Shown one piece after another: positions 25,523 to 34,057 of a stretch of 64,000 nt of DNA. The notes below the pieces were generated by a model. It saw only the letters and a program-made list of their open reading frames with translations, was not told the DNA's origin and ran no database searches. Within the stretch, counting starts at the first letter, position 1, and every line of letters begins with the position of its first letter. Location of the stretch: the NCBI RefSeq assembly GCF_018987265.1, contig NZ_CP076853.1, positions 2,232,001 to 2,296,000 on the forward strand, read 5' to 3'. The translations under genes were made by a program, and so were the position numbers. This DNA comes from Rhizobium sp. WYJ-E13. GTDB taxonomy: Bacteria > Pseudomonadota > Alphaproteobacteria > Rhizobiales > Rhizobiaceae.

Positions 25523-26254
25523 TTACAAGGGCACCGCGCCGCCTTCGCTCTGAAACGCGCCTTCGGGACCATATTGCCCGACCAGGGCCATCCGAACCGG
25601 GAAAGCCGCCGCCTCGGCGGGCGAACGATCGCCCCTGTGGCCGCTGAGATCGGTATTGACGAGGCCGGGGCAAACCGAGACGGCGGTAATGCCGCTGTCG
25701 CCAAGCTCGGCATTGAGCTGGATCGTCAGCATGTTCAGCGCCGCTTTCGATGCGTTGTAGCCAATGAGCCGCACGCCGTAGAAGGGCCAGTCCGGGTCGC
25801 CATTCAGCGTGAGCGAGCCGAGGCTGCTCGTCATGTTGACGATACGGCCGGTCGCCGCCTTGCGCATAAGCGGCAGCATCGCCTGGGTGACCGCCAGCGC
25901 GCCGACGAAATTGGTCTCCAACTCGCGGCGCACCGCTTCCAGCGAGGCCTTGCCGGGCGCCCCATCGGTATAATCGGCAATGCCGGCATTGTTGACGAGA
26001 ATGTCGAGGCGGCCGTGCCTGGTCTCGATCTCGCCGGCAGCCGCCGCGATGCTCTCTGCATCGCAGACATCGATCTGCACGAAAGACACATCGAGCCCCT
26101 GGGCGGCCAGTTCATCGGCAGCCATCCGCCCGCGCCCGGCATCACGCGCGCCGAGCAGTACAGTCACGCCTGCCACGGCGAGCTGTCTGGCGATTTCATA
26201 TCCAATTCCCTTGTTTGCGCCTGTCACGAGCGCGATACGTCCAGTGTTGTTCAT
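25523..26254 (-). CDS. SDR-family oxidoreductase (carbonyl-reductase-like)
   Basis: The 243-residue product has 'RIALVTGANKGIGYEIARQLAVAG', 'LDILVNNAGIADY', 'IVNMTSSLGSLT' (Ser) and 'YNASKAALNMLT' (YxxxK). The TGANKGIG wording and length are those of the plant/animal carbonyl-reductase-like bacterial SDRs. The start MNNTGR at 26254 is used because the upstream frame crosses the divergent TetR promoter. The TetR gene at 26332 is probably its regulator. Confidence 0.92.
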   Translation of the reverse strand: MNNTGRIALVTGANKGIGYEIARQLAVAGVTVLLGARDAGRGRMAADELAAQGLDVSFVQIDVCDAESIAAAAGEIETRHGRLDILVNNAGIADYTDGAPGKASLEAVRRELETNFVGALAVTQAMLPLMRKAATGRIVNMTSSLGSLTLNGDPDWPFYGVRLIGYNASKAALNMLTIQLNAELGDSGITAVSVCPGLVNTDLSGHRGDRSPAEAAAFPVRMALVGQYGPEGAFQSEGGAVPL

Positions 26255-26331
26255 CCTGAAGTTCCTTGAAAATCTCGATCGGTGCGCGCAAATTGAAAAT
26301 AAGAAGGATTCTTCAGGTTTTGAATTCGCAT

Positions 26332-26979
26332 ATGGTTTCCGCGCAGATATCAGCCGCAAGTGCCCGCAAATCACCGCGTCAGGCGCGGTCGGTGAGCACC
26401 GTCGAGGCGATTTTCGAAGCGACGATTCAGGTTTTGATATCAGACGGCCCAGGTGATCTGACGACGACGCGGGTCGCCGAAAGAGCCGGCGTATCCGTCG
26501 GTTCCCTCTACCAGTATTTTCCGAACAAGCAGGCGCTGTTCCACGCCGTCAACGAGCGCTACCTGACGATGCTGGCCGAACGCGTGGAAGCCGCCTGCCT
26601 CGCCCATCGCGGCGCGCGTTATTCCGAGATGGCCGATGCCCTCGTCAACACCTATATCGAGGTCAAGATCGAGCGCCGCGACGTGACGATCGCCCTCTAC
26701 CGCGCCGCCGCCGAAGTGGATGTCGCTGAGATCGTCGAGGCCATGTCGCAGCGCATCGAAGCCGCCAGCCATGCGATGTTCGCCACCGCCTCGGACGCGG
26801 AGTTCGAGAAGCTCGCCGCCGTCAACGTCATGATGTTGAACGTCCTCTGCGGCACCGTCCGCAACGTCTTCGAGCGGGATATGTCCGAACTGCTCATCGA
26901 CGGCGGATTGCGGACGCAACTGACGCTGATGTTCTGCACCTACCTGGACGCCGCGAAAACTCCGCCGTCGGAAGCTTAG
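26332..26979 (+). CDS. TetR-family regulator
   Basis: The 215-residue product has the HTH 'VSTVEAIFEATIQVLISDGPGDLTTTRVAERAGVSVGSLYQYFPNKQALF' (residues about 20-70). Its C-terminal domain includes 'YIEVKIERRDVTIALYRAAAEVD', which matches the TetR_C group often paired with SDR genes. The start at 26332 gives a normal short N-terminal tail. Its ribosome binding site is weak. It is divergent from the SDR at 25523. Confidence 0.9.
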   Translation: MVSAQISAASARKSPRQARSVSTVEAIFEATIQVLISDGPGDLTTTRVAERAGVSVGSLYQYFPNKQALFHAVNERYLTMLAERVEAACLAHRGARYSEMADALVNTYIEVKIERRDVTIALYRAAAEVDVAEIVEAMSQRIEAASHAMFATASDAEFEKLAAVNVMMLNVLCGTVRNVFERDMSELLIDGGLRTQLTLMFCTYLDAAKTPPSEA

Positions 26980-27009
26980 GCCAATTAAGCGATAGCAAGC
27001 TCTTCGCCC

Positions 27010-28173
27010 TCACTCCGCCAATTCCCGCATGACCTTGATGAGGTCGGACTTGCCCTCGAAGCCGATGCCGGGCAGTTCCGGCATGGTGATATGCCCCTCG
27101 ATCACCTTCGCCCCGTCCGGGAACCCGCCATAGGGCTGGAAGAGATCGGGATAGCTCTCGTTGCCGCCGAGACCGAGGCCGGCTGCAATGTTGAGCGACA
27201 TCTGGTGGCCGCCGTGCGGAATGCAGCGCGACGGCGACCAGCCGAACTGGCGCAGCACATCGAGTATGCGCAGATACTCGACGAGGCCGTAGGACAGCGC
27301 GCAGTCGAACTGCAGATAATCGCGGTCGGCGCGCATGCCGCCGTAGCGAAGCAAGTTGCGGGCATCCTGATGCGAGAAAAGGTTCTCGCCGGTCGCCATC
27401 GGCGCATCGTAGAATTCGGAGATAGCAGCCTGCAGCGCATAATCGAGCGGATCGCCGATTTCCTCGTACCAGAAGAGCGGATAGTCGCGCAGCATCTTGG
27501 CGTAGGCAATGCCGGTCTCCAGATCGAAGCGGCCGTTCGCATCGACGGCAAGCCGCGCCTCAGAACCGATCTCTTCCAGCACGGATTCGATACGGCCGCG
27601 ATCCTCATCGATCGAGGCGCCACCGATCTTCATCTTGACCACGGTGTAGCCGCGGTCCAGATAGCTGCGCATTTCCCTACGCAAAGCACTGTTGTCCTTG
27701 CCGGGATAATAATAGCCGCCGGCCGCATAGACGAAAACCCTGGGGTCGGCCTCCCTGCCCTTCATGTCCGCCAGCAGCCGGAAGAGCGGCTTGCCCTCGA
27801 TCTTGGCAACGGCATCCCAGACGGCCATGTCGATCGTGCCGACCGCGACCGAGCGCTCGCCGTGGCCACCGGGTTTCTCGTTTTTCATCATCGTCGCCCA
27901 GATCCTGTGCGGATCGAGATTGGTGCCGGCATCGTTCACGAGGCTTTCCGCCGCGGCTTCGAGAATACGATCCTTGAAGCGTTCGCGGATAAGACCGCCC
28001 TGGCCGTAGCGGCCATTGGAATTGAAGCCGTAACCAACCACGCGGCGGCCGTCTCTCACGACATCGGTGACGACGGCCACCAGGCTCGCCGTCATCCTGC
28101 TGAAGTCGATATAGGCGTTGCGGATCGGCGAAGCGATCGGCTTCGTCACTTCGCAGACATCGATGATACGCAT
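27010..28173 (-). CDS. tarD: D(-)-tartrate dehydratase (enolase superfamily)
   Basis: The 387-residue product is very close to the characterised Bradyrhizobium D(-)-tartrate dehydratase as I recall it, including 'IRNAYIDF', 'GYGFNSNGRYGQGGLIRERF' and 'GGHGERSVAVGTIDMAVWD'. Catalytic and metal residues are in place: K182 in KMKIGG, D211 in DANGR, E237 in YEE, E263 in TGEN and H320 in CIPHGGH. It converts D-tartrate to oxaloacetate. GGAGG lies seven bases before the ATG at 28173. A divergent LysR gene is the likely regulator. Transport genes for tartrate are not adjacent. Confidence 0.92.
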   Translation of the reverse strand: MRIIDVCEVTKPIASPIRNAYIDFSRMTASLVAVVTDVVRDGRRVVGYGFNSNGRYGQGGLIRERFKDRILEAAAESLVNDAGTNLDPHRIWATMMKNEKPGGHGERSVAVGTIDMAVWDAVAKIEGKPLFRLLADMKGREADPRVFVYAAGGYYYPGKDNSALRREMRSYLDRGYTVVKMKIGGASIDEDRGRIESVLEEIGSEARLAVDANGRFDLETGIAYAKMLRDYPLFWYEEIGDPLDYALQAAISEFYDAPMATGENLFSHQDARNLLRYGGMRADRDYLQFDCALSYGLVEYLRILDVLRQFGWSPSRCIPHGGHQMSLNIAAGLGLGGNESYPDLFQPYGGFPDGAKVIEGHITMPELPGIGFEGKSDLIKVMRELAE

Positions 28174-28393
28174 TGTTGCCTCCATTCCGAACTTGAAGGC
28201 CGTTGCCCTCGTATGGCGATAACTTAAGAGAAATCCGCCCTCCCAGTCCAATGCCGATCCGTGTCCCTTCAATGCCGGATCGGCACTGCCAATGTCCCGC
28301 TTCACCGAAAATCCCTATGAATTAACTTGAAATCCTGAGAGCGATGCCGTTTTGTCAATGCTTCAGAAGCAGCACGGAAACGGGTAAACCATC

Positions 28394-29311
28394 GTGGAAA
28401 CCGCCTGGCTCGCCGACCTCCAGGCTCTCGCCGAAACGCTGAACTTTTCGAGAGCCGCAGAAAAGCGCCACATCACGCAGCCGGCTTTCGGACGCCGCAT
28501 CAAGTCGCTCGAAGACTGGTGCGGCTCCGACCTCGTCGACCGTTCGACGCACAGGTTGAAGCTCACCCCGGCAGGCGAGGCCATGCTGGAGGCGGCAAAC
28601 GATATTGCCGCACGGCTGGAGCGCGCCGGCCGGGATCTCGCGCAGATGCGCGCGGCGACCTCCACCGTGACCTTCGCCGCCACCCACGCCCTCTCCTTCA
28701 TCTTCTTTCCCGGCTGGATCCAAGGATTGGGTCACGAGGCATCGACGATGCCGATCCGCCTGCTCTCCGACAATATGAATGAATGCGAGCGGATCATGAC
28801 GGAAGGCCGCGCGCAATTCCTGCTCTGCCACGACCATCAGAACAGCAGGATCCGTCTCGACAGGAACGCCTACAGGCATGTGGAGCTTGCCAGCGACCGG
28901 CTGATTCCGGTGAGCGGCAGGGACAAGCATGGCCACCCGCTCCACAGCATTTCCGAGGCGTCGGATCGCGCAGTCCCACATCTTGCCTTCGAGGAGACAT
29001 CAGGCATGGGCCGCATCCTGTCGTCGGCCCTCTCCTCCGGCACGCGCCCGCTGCCCCTCTCGACGGTCTTCACCTCCCATCTGGCGATGGCGCTGAAGGC
29101 GCTCGCCATGGAGGGAAAAGGGATTGCCTGGATACCGGAGAGCCTGGCCGCCGACGAAATGGGGCCAAGCGGAAGACTGACGTCATCGGGATCGGCGGAT
29201 TGGGCCGTCGACGTCAAGATCGTCCTGATCAGACCACGAGCGCGCATGACGGATATCGCCGAAAACTTCTGGAGCCTGGTTCAAGGCAAGGATTGGCGTT
29301 CAGGCCGCTGA
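28394..29311 (+). CDS. LysR-family regulator, likely of tarD
   Basis: The 305-residue product has the LysR HTH 'METAWLADLQALAETLNFSRAAEKRHITQPAFGRRIKSLEDWCG' and an effector domain with 'THALSFIFFPGWIQGL' and 'GKGIAWIPESL'. The start is GTG at 28394. It reads away from tarD with 220 bases between them, the usual arrangement for LysR control of a catabolic gene, so D-tartrate or a related acid is the expected inducer. Confidence 0.9.
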   Translation: METAWLADLQALAETLNFSRAAEKRHITQPAFGRRIKSLEDWCGSDLVDRSTHRLKLTPAGEAMLEAANDIAARLERAGRDLAQMRAATSTVTFAATHALSFIFFPGWIQGLGHEASTMPIRLLSDNMNECERIMTEGRAQFLLCHDHQNSRIRLDRNAYRHVELASDRLIPVSGRDKHGHPLHSISEASDRAVPHLAFEETSGMGRILSSALSSGTRPLPLSTVFTSHLAMALKALAMEGKGIAWIPESLAADEMGPSGRLTSSGSADWAVDVKIVLIRPRARMTDIAENFWSLVQGKDWRSGR

Positions 29312-29349
29312 CGCCGTCGACAGTGGTGGCGCCCGCGCACCGGATCACT

Positions 29350-31041
29350 TCATGATCGGAGCTGTCTCAGCGCCGCGTGAACATCGCTGACGACGGCAGC
29401 GCCTTCGCCGACGGCTGCGGCAACCCGCTTGGTCGAACCGGCCCGGACATCGCCGATCGCAAAGACGTACGGCAGACTGGTTTCCAGTTGCAGGGAGCGC
29501 CTTCCAAGCTCCTCTTCGACCTCGGGGCTGAAGGCTGTCCCTGTCCTGATGAAGCCCCTGTCATCCGTCTTGATGCGGCATTTGATCCAGTCGGTATTCG
29601 GGTCGGCGCCGATGAACATGAAGACGCGGCGAAGATTGTAGTTCTTCTCAGACTGCCCCTTGAGATCCCTAATGGTTGCCGCCAGGCGGCCATGCGGGTC
29701 TTCCGACAGCGCCGTCAGCTCGCATCCCAGATGCATCTCGACGTTTGGCAGCGCCGCTATGCGATCGATGAGATAAGTGGACATGGTTTCGGTCAGGCTT
29801 CGGCGGATCACCAGGTGGAGACGCCGGACCCGCGGTGCCAGGAACGCGATCGCCTGGCCGGCTGAATTGCCGCCGCCGACCAGGGCGATATCGTCGTTTT
29901 CGCATAGTTTCGCTTCGATTGCAGATGCCCAATAGGAAATACCGGCGCCCTCGAAGCGCGTAATGTCGGGAATATCAGGCCTGCGGTAACTGGCACCTGA
30001 GGCGATGACGACGGTTCGTGCCTTGACCGTCCTGTCGCCCTCAACCCTTAACACCATCGGATCGGTTCTGCGTCTGCCGGACGGGGCCGGAATCAGCTCA
30101 TTGACCTCGAGCGGCAAGGCGATCTCCGCTCCGAATTTGAGCGCCTGATTGAAGGCGCGGCCCGCGAGCGCCTGGCCTGAAATTCCGGTCGGGAAACCGA
30201 GATAATTTTCGATACGCGAGGAACTGCCGGCCTGTCCGCCGATCGAACGTGCGTCGATGACGATGACACTAAGGCCCTCCGACGCCGCGTAGACCGCAGC
30301 AGCCAGGCCCGATGGACCTGCTCCGACGATCGCCACATCGTAGACGGCCGCCGGATCGAGCTCCGGCATGATGCCGAGGCAGCAGGCAGCTTCAGCGTCG
30401 GTCGGATGTTTGAGTACCGTGCCATTGGGGCAGACCATGAGCGGCAATTCACCCGCCAGAATTCCAAGCCTCTCCACCAAGGCCCGACCTTCGTGGTCCA
30501 GGGCCGCGTCGAGCACGACATGGGGATAGCCGCTTCGGGTCAGGAAGCCCTGCAGGCGAACCAGGTTGGGCTCTCCGGGATTGCCGATCAGAACCGAACC
30601 GGCGCCGCCGAAATTGATCAATTCCACGCGCCTCAGAATATAGGCACGCATGATGATCTCGCCGATATCAGCCGATCCTATGATGAGAGCCTTCAGATGC
30701 GCGGCATCGAATGCCAGCGCCACACATCCTTCCGGACCCGCACGTCCGCCTGCAAGCACGGGCCGTCCGGAGAGCTGACTGACCTCTCCCGAAAACTGCC
30801 CTTTTCCATGGCTCGTGATCAGGGCTTCCGGCATCGACAGCCCGTCATGCCGGAAGACATCGAGACGGCCGGAGAGGATCAGCCACGCGGGCGAATGCCT
30901 GTCACCGACCTCAGACACGACCTCGCCGGGGGCAAAAGAATGCGGGCCGCTGCTGGCAAAGCGTGTCGCCATTTGAACTTGTCCGGCACTCAGCACGGGA
31001 AACATCTGGTGGCGGCGGGTTTCGAGGCTGTCGGAGCTCAT
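29350..31041 (-). CDS. Cyclic-nucleotide-domain/thioredoxin-reductase-like flavoprotein
   Basis: The 563-residue product has a cNMP-binding-like domain at residues about 12-140 ('FAPGEVVSEVGDRHSPAWLILSGRLDVFRHDG'). A short thioredoxin-like linker follows, then a thioredoxin-reductase fold with FAD site 'DVAIVGAGPSGLAAAVYAASEGLSVIVID' (near 235), NAD(P)H site 'DIALVGGGNSAGQAIAFLA' and 'YVFAIGDVRAGSTKRVAAAVGEGA'. The redox CxxC of true thioredoxin reductases is replaced ('ISYWASAIEAKLC'), so it should not reduce thioredoxin in the normal way. Ten bases upstream on the same strand is a UBP-type zinc-finger gene. Confidence 0.88.
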   Translation of the reverse strand: MSSDSLETRRHQMFPVLSAGQVQMATRFASSGPHSFAPGEVVSEVGDRHSPAWLILSGRLDVFRHDGLSMPEALITSHGKGQFSGEVSQLSGRPVLAGGRAGPEGCVALAFDAAHLKALIIGSADIGEIIMRAYILRRVELINFGGAGSVLIGNPGEPNLVRLQGFLTRSGYPHVVLDAALDHEGRALVERLGILAGELPLMVCPNGTVLKHPTDAEAACCLGIMPELDPAAVYDVAIVGAGPSGLAAAVYAASEGLSVIVIDARSIGGQAGSSSRIENYLGFPTGISGQALAGRAFNQALKFGAEIALPLEVNELIPAPSGRRRTDPMVLRVEGDRTVKARTVVIASGASYRRPDIPDITRFEGAGISYWASAIEAKLCENDDIALVGGGNSAGQAIAFLAPRVRRLHLVIRRSLTETMSTYLIDRIAALPNVEMHLGCELTALSEDPHGRLAATIRDLKGQSEKNYNLRRVFMFIGADPNTDWIKCRIKTDDRGFIRTGTAFSPEVEEELGRRSLQLETSLPYVFAIGDVRAGSTKRVAAAVGEGAAVVSDVHAALRQLRS

Positions 31042-31050
31042 GACGGCAGC

Positions 31051-31353
31051 TCAATAATAGCTCGGGATCGGGCCGCGCTGCGGCGTCTGATCGGGCAGTT
31101 CCACCATAGTCTCGTCGAGATAGCACCAGCCCCAGCCCTCGGGCGGATCGTACCCTTCGATAATGGGATGTCCCGTGGCGTGGAAATGCGCCGTCGCATG
31201 CTTTCCGATGGATTGGTCGCAGCACCCGACATGGCCGCATTCCCGGCAAAGCCGAAGATGGACCCATTCCTGCCCGTCCTCCAGGCATTCCTCGCAGCCA
31301 AGCGTCCTGGGCTCCACGGATCGAACGGCTGCAACATGCTTACATCCCGACAT
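31051..31353 (-). CDS. UBP-type zinc-finger protein
   Basis: The 100-residue product matches the zf-UBP domain known from eukaryotic deubiquitinases: 'CKHVAAVRSVEPRTLGCEECLEDGQEWVHLRLCRECGHVGCCDQSIGKHATAHFHATGHPII'. The full set of Cys and His ligands is visible. In eukaryotes the domain binds the free C-terminus of ubiquitin; the bacterial ligand is unknown. GGAG lies six bases before the ATG. It stands ten bases ahead of the cNMP/flavoprotein gene and is surely co-transcribed. Confidence 0.9.
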   Translation of the reverse strand: MSGCKHVAAVRSVEPRTLGCEECLEDGQEWVHLRLCRECGHVGCCDQSIGKHATAHFHATGHPIIEGYDPPEGWGWCYLDETMVELPDQTPQRGPIPSYY

Positions 31354-31688
31354 CTGAATCTCCGGTGGTTAGTGAAGTACCCGCCTGCCGAAGGGAACAT
31401 AGGTCAAGAGACGGTTTTCTGTATATATATACGCGAGTACAAAACCACCGACATCCGGGCAGAACGGCGCCGCCACGCAGTCGCGAAGCCGGTTCATTCA
31501 GCTTTTGCGAGAAAAAATTGTCGCAATGTGACCGCCGTCACTATCCAGAACATCCACTGCTTGTATTTTGCCTCCGCTGGATGCTGCACCTACCAGCAGG
31601 AGAAGGGTTGCTGGGCCCCACTTGGCGGCCCTTCTCAATTTCTCGCTGACGATGAGGGAGCGGCGGCAGCTCTATTTTGCGCCCCGGA

Positions 31689-31865
31689 TTACCGAAACAT
31701 CTCGCTCTGGCTGCCGATCCTGCCGCCTTTTTGTACGCTGACCGTTACATCCGTCCCCGGACCGGACTGCTCATCACCGAACCATGACACGATGACCAGA
31801 AGAGCCGCAACTGCAAACAGTGGCGGGCCAATATAGACGATCAGGAGGGAATGCAGCGATTTCAT
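31689..31865 (-). CDS. 58-residue membrane protein
   Basis: A frame of 58 residues starts MKSLHSLLIVYIGPPLFAV, continues with one long hydrophobic helix (to about residue 28) and ends in a polar tail 'SVQKGGRIGSQSEMFR'. The ribosome binding site is weak (GGAAAG 12 bases upstream). It follows another small membrane ORF on the same strand by 84 bases. Family not recognised; the hydrophobic pattern with a polar tail makes it credible. Confidence 0.5.
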   Translation of the reverse strand: MKSLHSLLIVYIGPPLFAVAALLVIVSWFGDEQSGPGTDVTVSVQKGGRIGSQSEMFR

Positions 31866-31949
31866 AGTGGTCTTGCTTTCCGATTTCTACGGTCGTCACG
31901 GGGTTGATTTCGGCGGTCACGCCTGGGCGGGAACTATCGTGATCGGGCG

Positions 31950-32105
31950 TCAGTGCGGGGAGCCACGAACCGCACTTGGAATGAAGGACATATCAAATGA
32001 TCCGGAAGCATTCAGGGTATGATAGATTTCCCGGGCGCTATAGTAGGCGCCACCCCACATCAGCAGGCTGAGTTGAAACGCAATGACAAAGGAGCAGATC
32101 CTCAT
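31950..32105 (-). CDS. 51-residue membrane protein
   Basis: A frame of 51 residues has a hydrophobic N-terminus (MRICSFVIAFQLSLLMWGGAYY) and a polar tail ending 'PSAVRGSPH'. GGAAGG lies about eight bases before the ATG, a good binding site. The sequence upstream is AT-rich and suited to a promoter. With the 58-residue ORF it may form a two-gene unit of small membrane proteins. Function unknown. Confidence 0.55.
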   Translation of the reverse strand: MRICSFVIAFQLSLLMWGGAYYSAREIYHTLNASGSFDMSFIPSAVRGSPH

Positions 32106-32629
32106 AGCTTCCCTTCCGGGCTTGTGTTTTAATGCGTCAAATATTCAAATATAAGACACACAACATCTGGAATTTTACCTCTGTATTTCACCTTTATCGT
32201 AAAATTGTCTGCTTTACTATTGCGGAAGCCGCAATATAAAGGATGATAAAATAATCACAACGGGTGAAATTCTGAGGCACGAAAGAATTATACTTCCAAA
32301 GCCCGACGACAACATCACTTTTCATTGCTGACATACCGGTCGATGTCTGAAGGGTCTGCTTGCCACATCAGCGCGCCGTTCTTCTGTGCTTGTTCAGATG
32401 AGCCTATCGCCTTAATCGCGGAATGTCCGCAAACGGCGGCCGATCCAGGGCAAGCTCTTCCCACCCCTCCCCACAAGGCAGAGCTTGGGAAAGGTTTTGA
32501 CGCTCCCGCAGTGAACCAGCACTCGCCCTTGACTCTCACAAAAATGAGAACATAATAAGAACATCCGTGGCGCTGCGGCCGCCATCCCGACAATCTGGAA
32601 CTGAAATGCTCTGCAAGGAGAATGAGAAC
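32106..32629. other. Intergenic region, AT-rich left part, no clear gene
   Basis: The first 200 bases are markedly AT-rich and probably hold divergent promoters. A minus-strand frame ending at 32315 reads 'ALMWQADPSDIDRYVSNEK' near its end and may be a remnant, but it has no credible start. A plus-strand frame at 32325-32555 looks like chance. Nothing else was found. Confidence 0.4.
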
Positions 32630-32884
32630 ATGCGCCCGCAACTGGCCCCTAAAATCCCGAATGAAGAGACGACAAACGATGACCTGAGCTGGGAGGTCGA
32701 GGCCGTGCTTTCCTGGCATGACGAGGACGCCAAGGCCGCCATCGCAACGCTTCTGCAGGACTGCCGCCACCTGCGTCAACAGCTTGCCCTTGCCGAAGGC
32801 GCGATGAGTCGCGGCATCACGCGCGGCTGGCGGCCCTCCTTCGACCGGCTCCTCTCGGACAGGCCCCCTCTCGACAAAAAATGA
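32630..32884 (+). CDS. Small uncharacterised acidic protein
   Basis: The 84-residue product (MRPQLAPKIPNEETTNDDLSW) has a helical centre 'EVEAVLSWHDEDAKAAIATLLQDCRHLRQQLALAEGAM' and a basic tail. No known domain is seen. AAGGAG lies ten bases before the ATG. Its stop overlaps the ATG of the following zinc-ribbon gene (ATGA), so the two form a coupled pair. Confidence 0.6.
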   Translation: MRPQLAPKIPNEETTNDDLSWEVEAVLSWHDEDAKAAIATLLQDCRHLRQQLALAEGAMSRGITRGWRPSFDRLLSDRPPLDKK

Positions 32885-33147
32885 AACACCGCCGCAGCAT
32901 CGATCTCGTCGCCAGCCATGAGGCTGTCGCAACCGAGAGGGAAACGCTCGCCACCCTGCCGCAATGGTATGTCCTTCACGCACGGTGCGACGCCTGCCAT
33001 CATGAGACGAGGATCGACCGGCGCGCGCTCGCCTACCGCTGCGGCAAGGACCTGTCGCTGGCGATGATCGGCCTTCGCCTGACATGCAGGAGCTGCGGCA
33101 ACCGCAGGGGAAACCACCTGCTGCTCGGCAAGCTGCCGCGGGATTGA
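32881..33147 (+). CDS. Small zinc-ribbon protein
   Basis: The 88-residue product has two Cys pairs, 'ARCDACHHETRIDR' and 'LTCRSCGNRRGNHL', spaced like a treble-clef or zinc-ribbon finger, with basic residues around them. It begins inside the stop of the preceding gene by a four-base overlap. It may bind nucleic acid or simply be a structural zinc protein. The family is seen as hypothetical proteins in rhizobia. Confidence 0.65.
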   Translation: MKHRRSIDLVASHEAVATERETLATLPQWYVLHARCDACHHETRIDRRALAYRCGKDLSLAMIGLRLTCRSCGNRRGNHLLLGKLPRD

Positions 33148-33173
33148 TGATCTCGCCACCCGAGGCCTGGTTC

Positions 33174-33938
33174 CTACGTCAGGAACCGGCTGAGATAGGC
33201 ATAGCTGCGGGCTGCAAATTCAAAGGGCAGCCGCGGATTGTCATGCTCGACCACGAAGAGCCGCGCCCCGCTTACAACCGCCGCCCGCCAGAGCGAGGGC
33301 CAGAGAAGCACGCCGGAGCCGACATTCGCCCAGCCATCCTCGTCGGGGTCCATGTCGTCGGGCGCCTGATCCTTCACATGAACCGAGGTGAGCACAGCGG
33401 CATAGCGCCTTATCCATTCGATGGCGTTGGGCTGGGCGCGCGCCAGCCAGGCGATATCCGCCTGCCAGACGAGCGGACTGCCCCTGGCCGCCTCGAACAT
33501 CAGCTCGAAACCGTAGCGCCCGCCGATGGTGCGGTCGAAGCCCGCGGTCTTGTTGTGATAACCGAGCATGATGCCATCGGCTCTCATCTGCTCCGAGAGC
33601 ACGCCGAGTTCATGGCCGATCCGCTGCCATGCCGCCTTCGTTTCCTTCATCGCAGACGGCGCCGGATGGGGAACGAAGAGCTGCCCGATGCCGCATTGCC
33701 GGCAGGCATCGACAAAGCGCTGCCGCTCGCTGCGCAGCGCCTCCAGCCCGACATGCGCCGACGGCGCCAACAGCCCGTTCCTGACAAGCCCGGCCTGAAG
33801 GATATTCGCGTCACGCAAATGCCCTTCGAGCGGCTCGACGGCGCCAAAGCCGGCGCCTGCGGCCTTGTCGAGTTGCGTGCCGAGATCTCCGAGACCTCGC
33901 ATCGAATAGAGCTGCAATGACAGCATCGGCTTTGTCAT
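33174..33938 (-). CDS. Sugar phosphate isomerase/epimerase (AP endonuclease 2 family)
   Basis: The 254-residue TIM-barrel protein starts 'MLSLQLYSMRGLGDLGTQLDKAAGAGFGAVEP' and carries 'LGYHNKTAGFDRTIGGRYGFELM', 'LVWQADIAWLARA', 'LTSVHVKDQAPDDMD' and 'LFVVEHDNP'. These are the metal-binding His/Asp/Glu blocks of the xylose-isomerase-like family. The substrate is a sugar or inositol derivative, not determined. It is 120 bases downstream of a beta-propeller glycan gene on the same strand. Confidence 0.88.
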   Translation of the reverse strand: MTKPMLSLQLYSMRGLGDLGTQLDKAAGAGFGAVEPLEGHLRDANILQAGLVRNGLLAPSAHVGLEALRSERQRFVDACRQCGIGQLFVPHPAPSAMKETKAAWQRIGHELGVLSEQMRADGIMLGYHNKTAGFDRTIGGRYGFELMFEAARGSPLVWQADIAWLARAQPNAIEWIRRYAAVLTSVHVKDQAPDDMDPDEDGWANVGSGVLLWPSLWRAAVVSGARLFVVEHDNPRLPFEFAARSYAYLSRFLT

Positions 33939-34057
33939 CGCTCATCTCCACACCATTGTCGTCCTCGCCGGCAAGGCATCCCGACCAATCCTCCGCATCG
34001 AATCCGAGGACAGTTTCGCCCGTGTCGGCGCAGATTGCGAGGGCCGAACGGCCGATA

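Noticed and set aside
32315..33085. Minus-strand frame ending ALMWQADPSDIDRYVSNEK
   Set aside because: The last 40 codons look protein-like, but most of the frame is antisense to the small gene pair at 32630-33147 and no credible start was found. At most a remnant.
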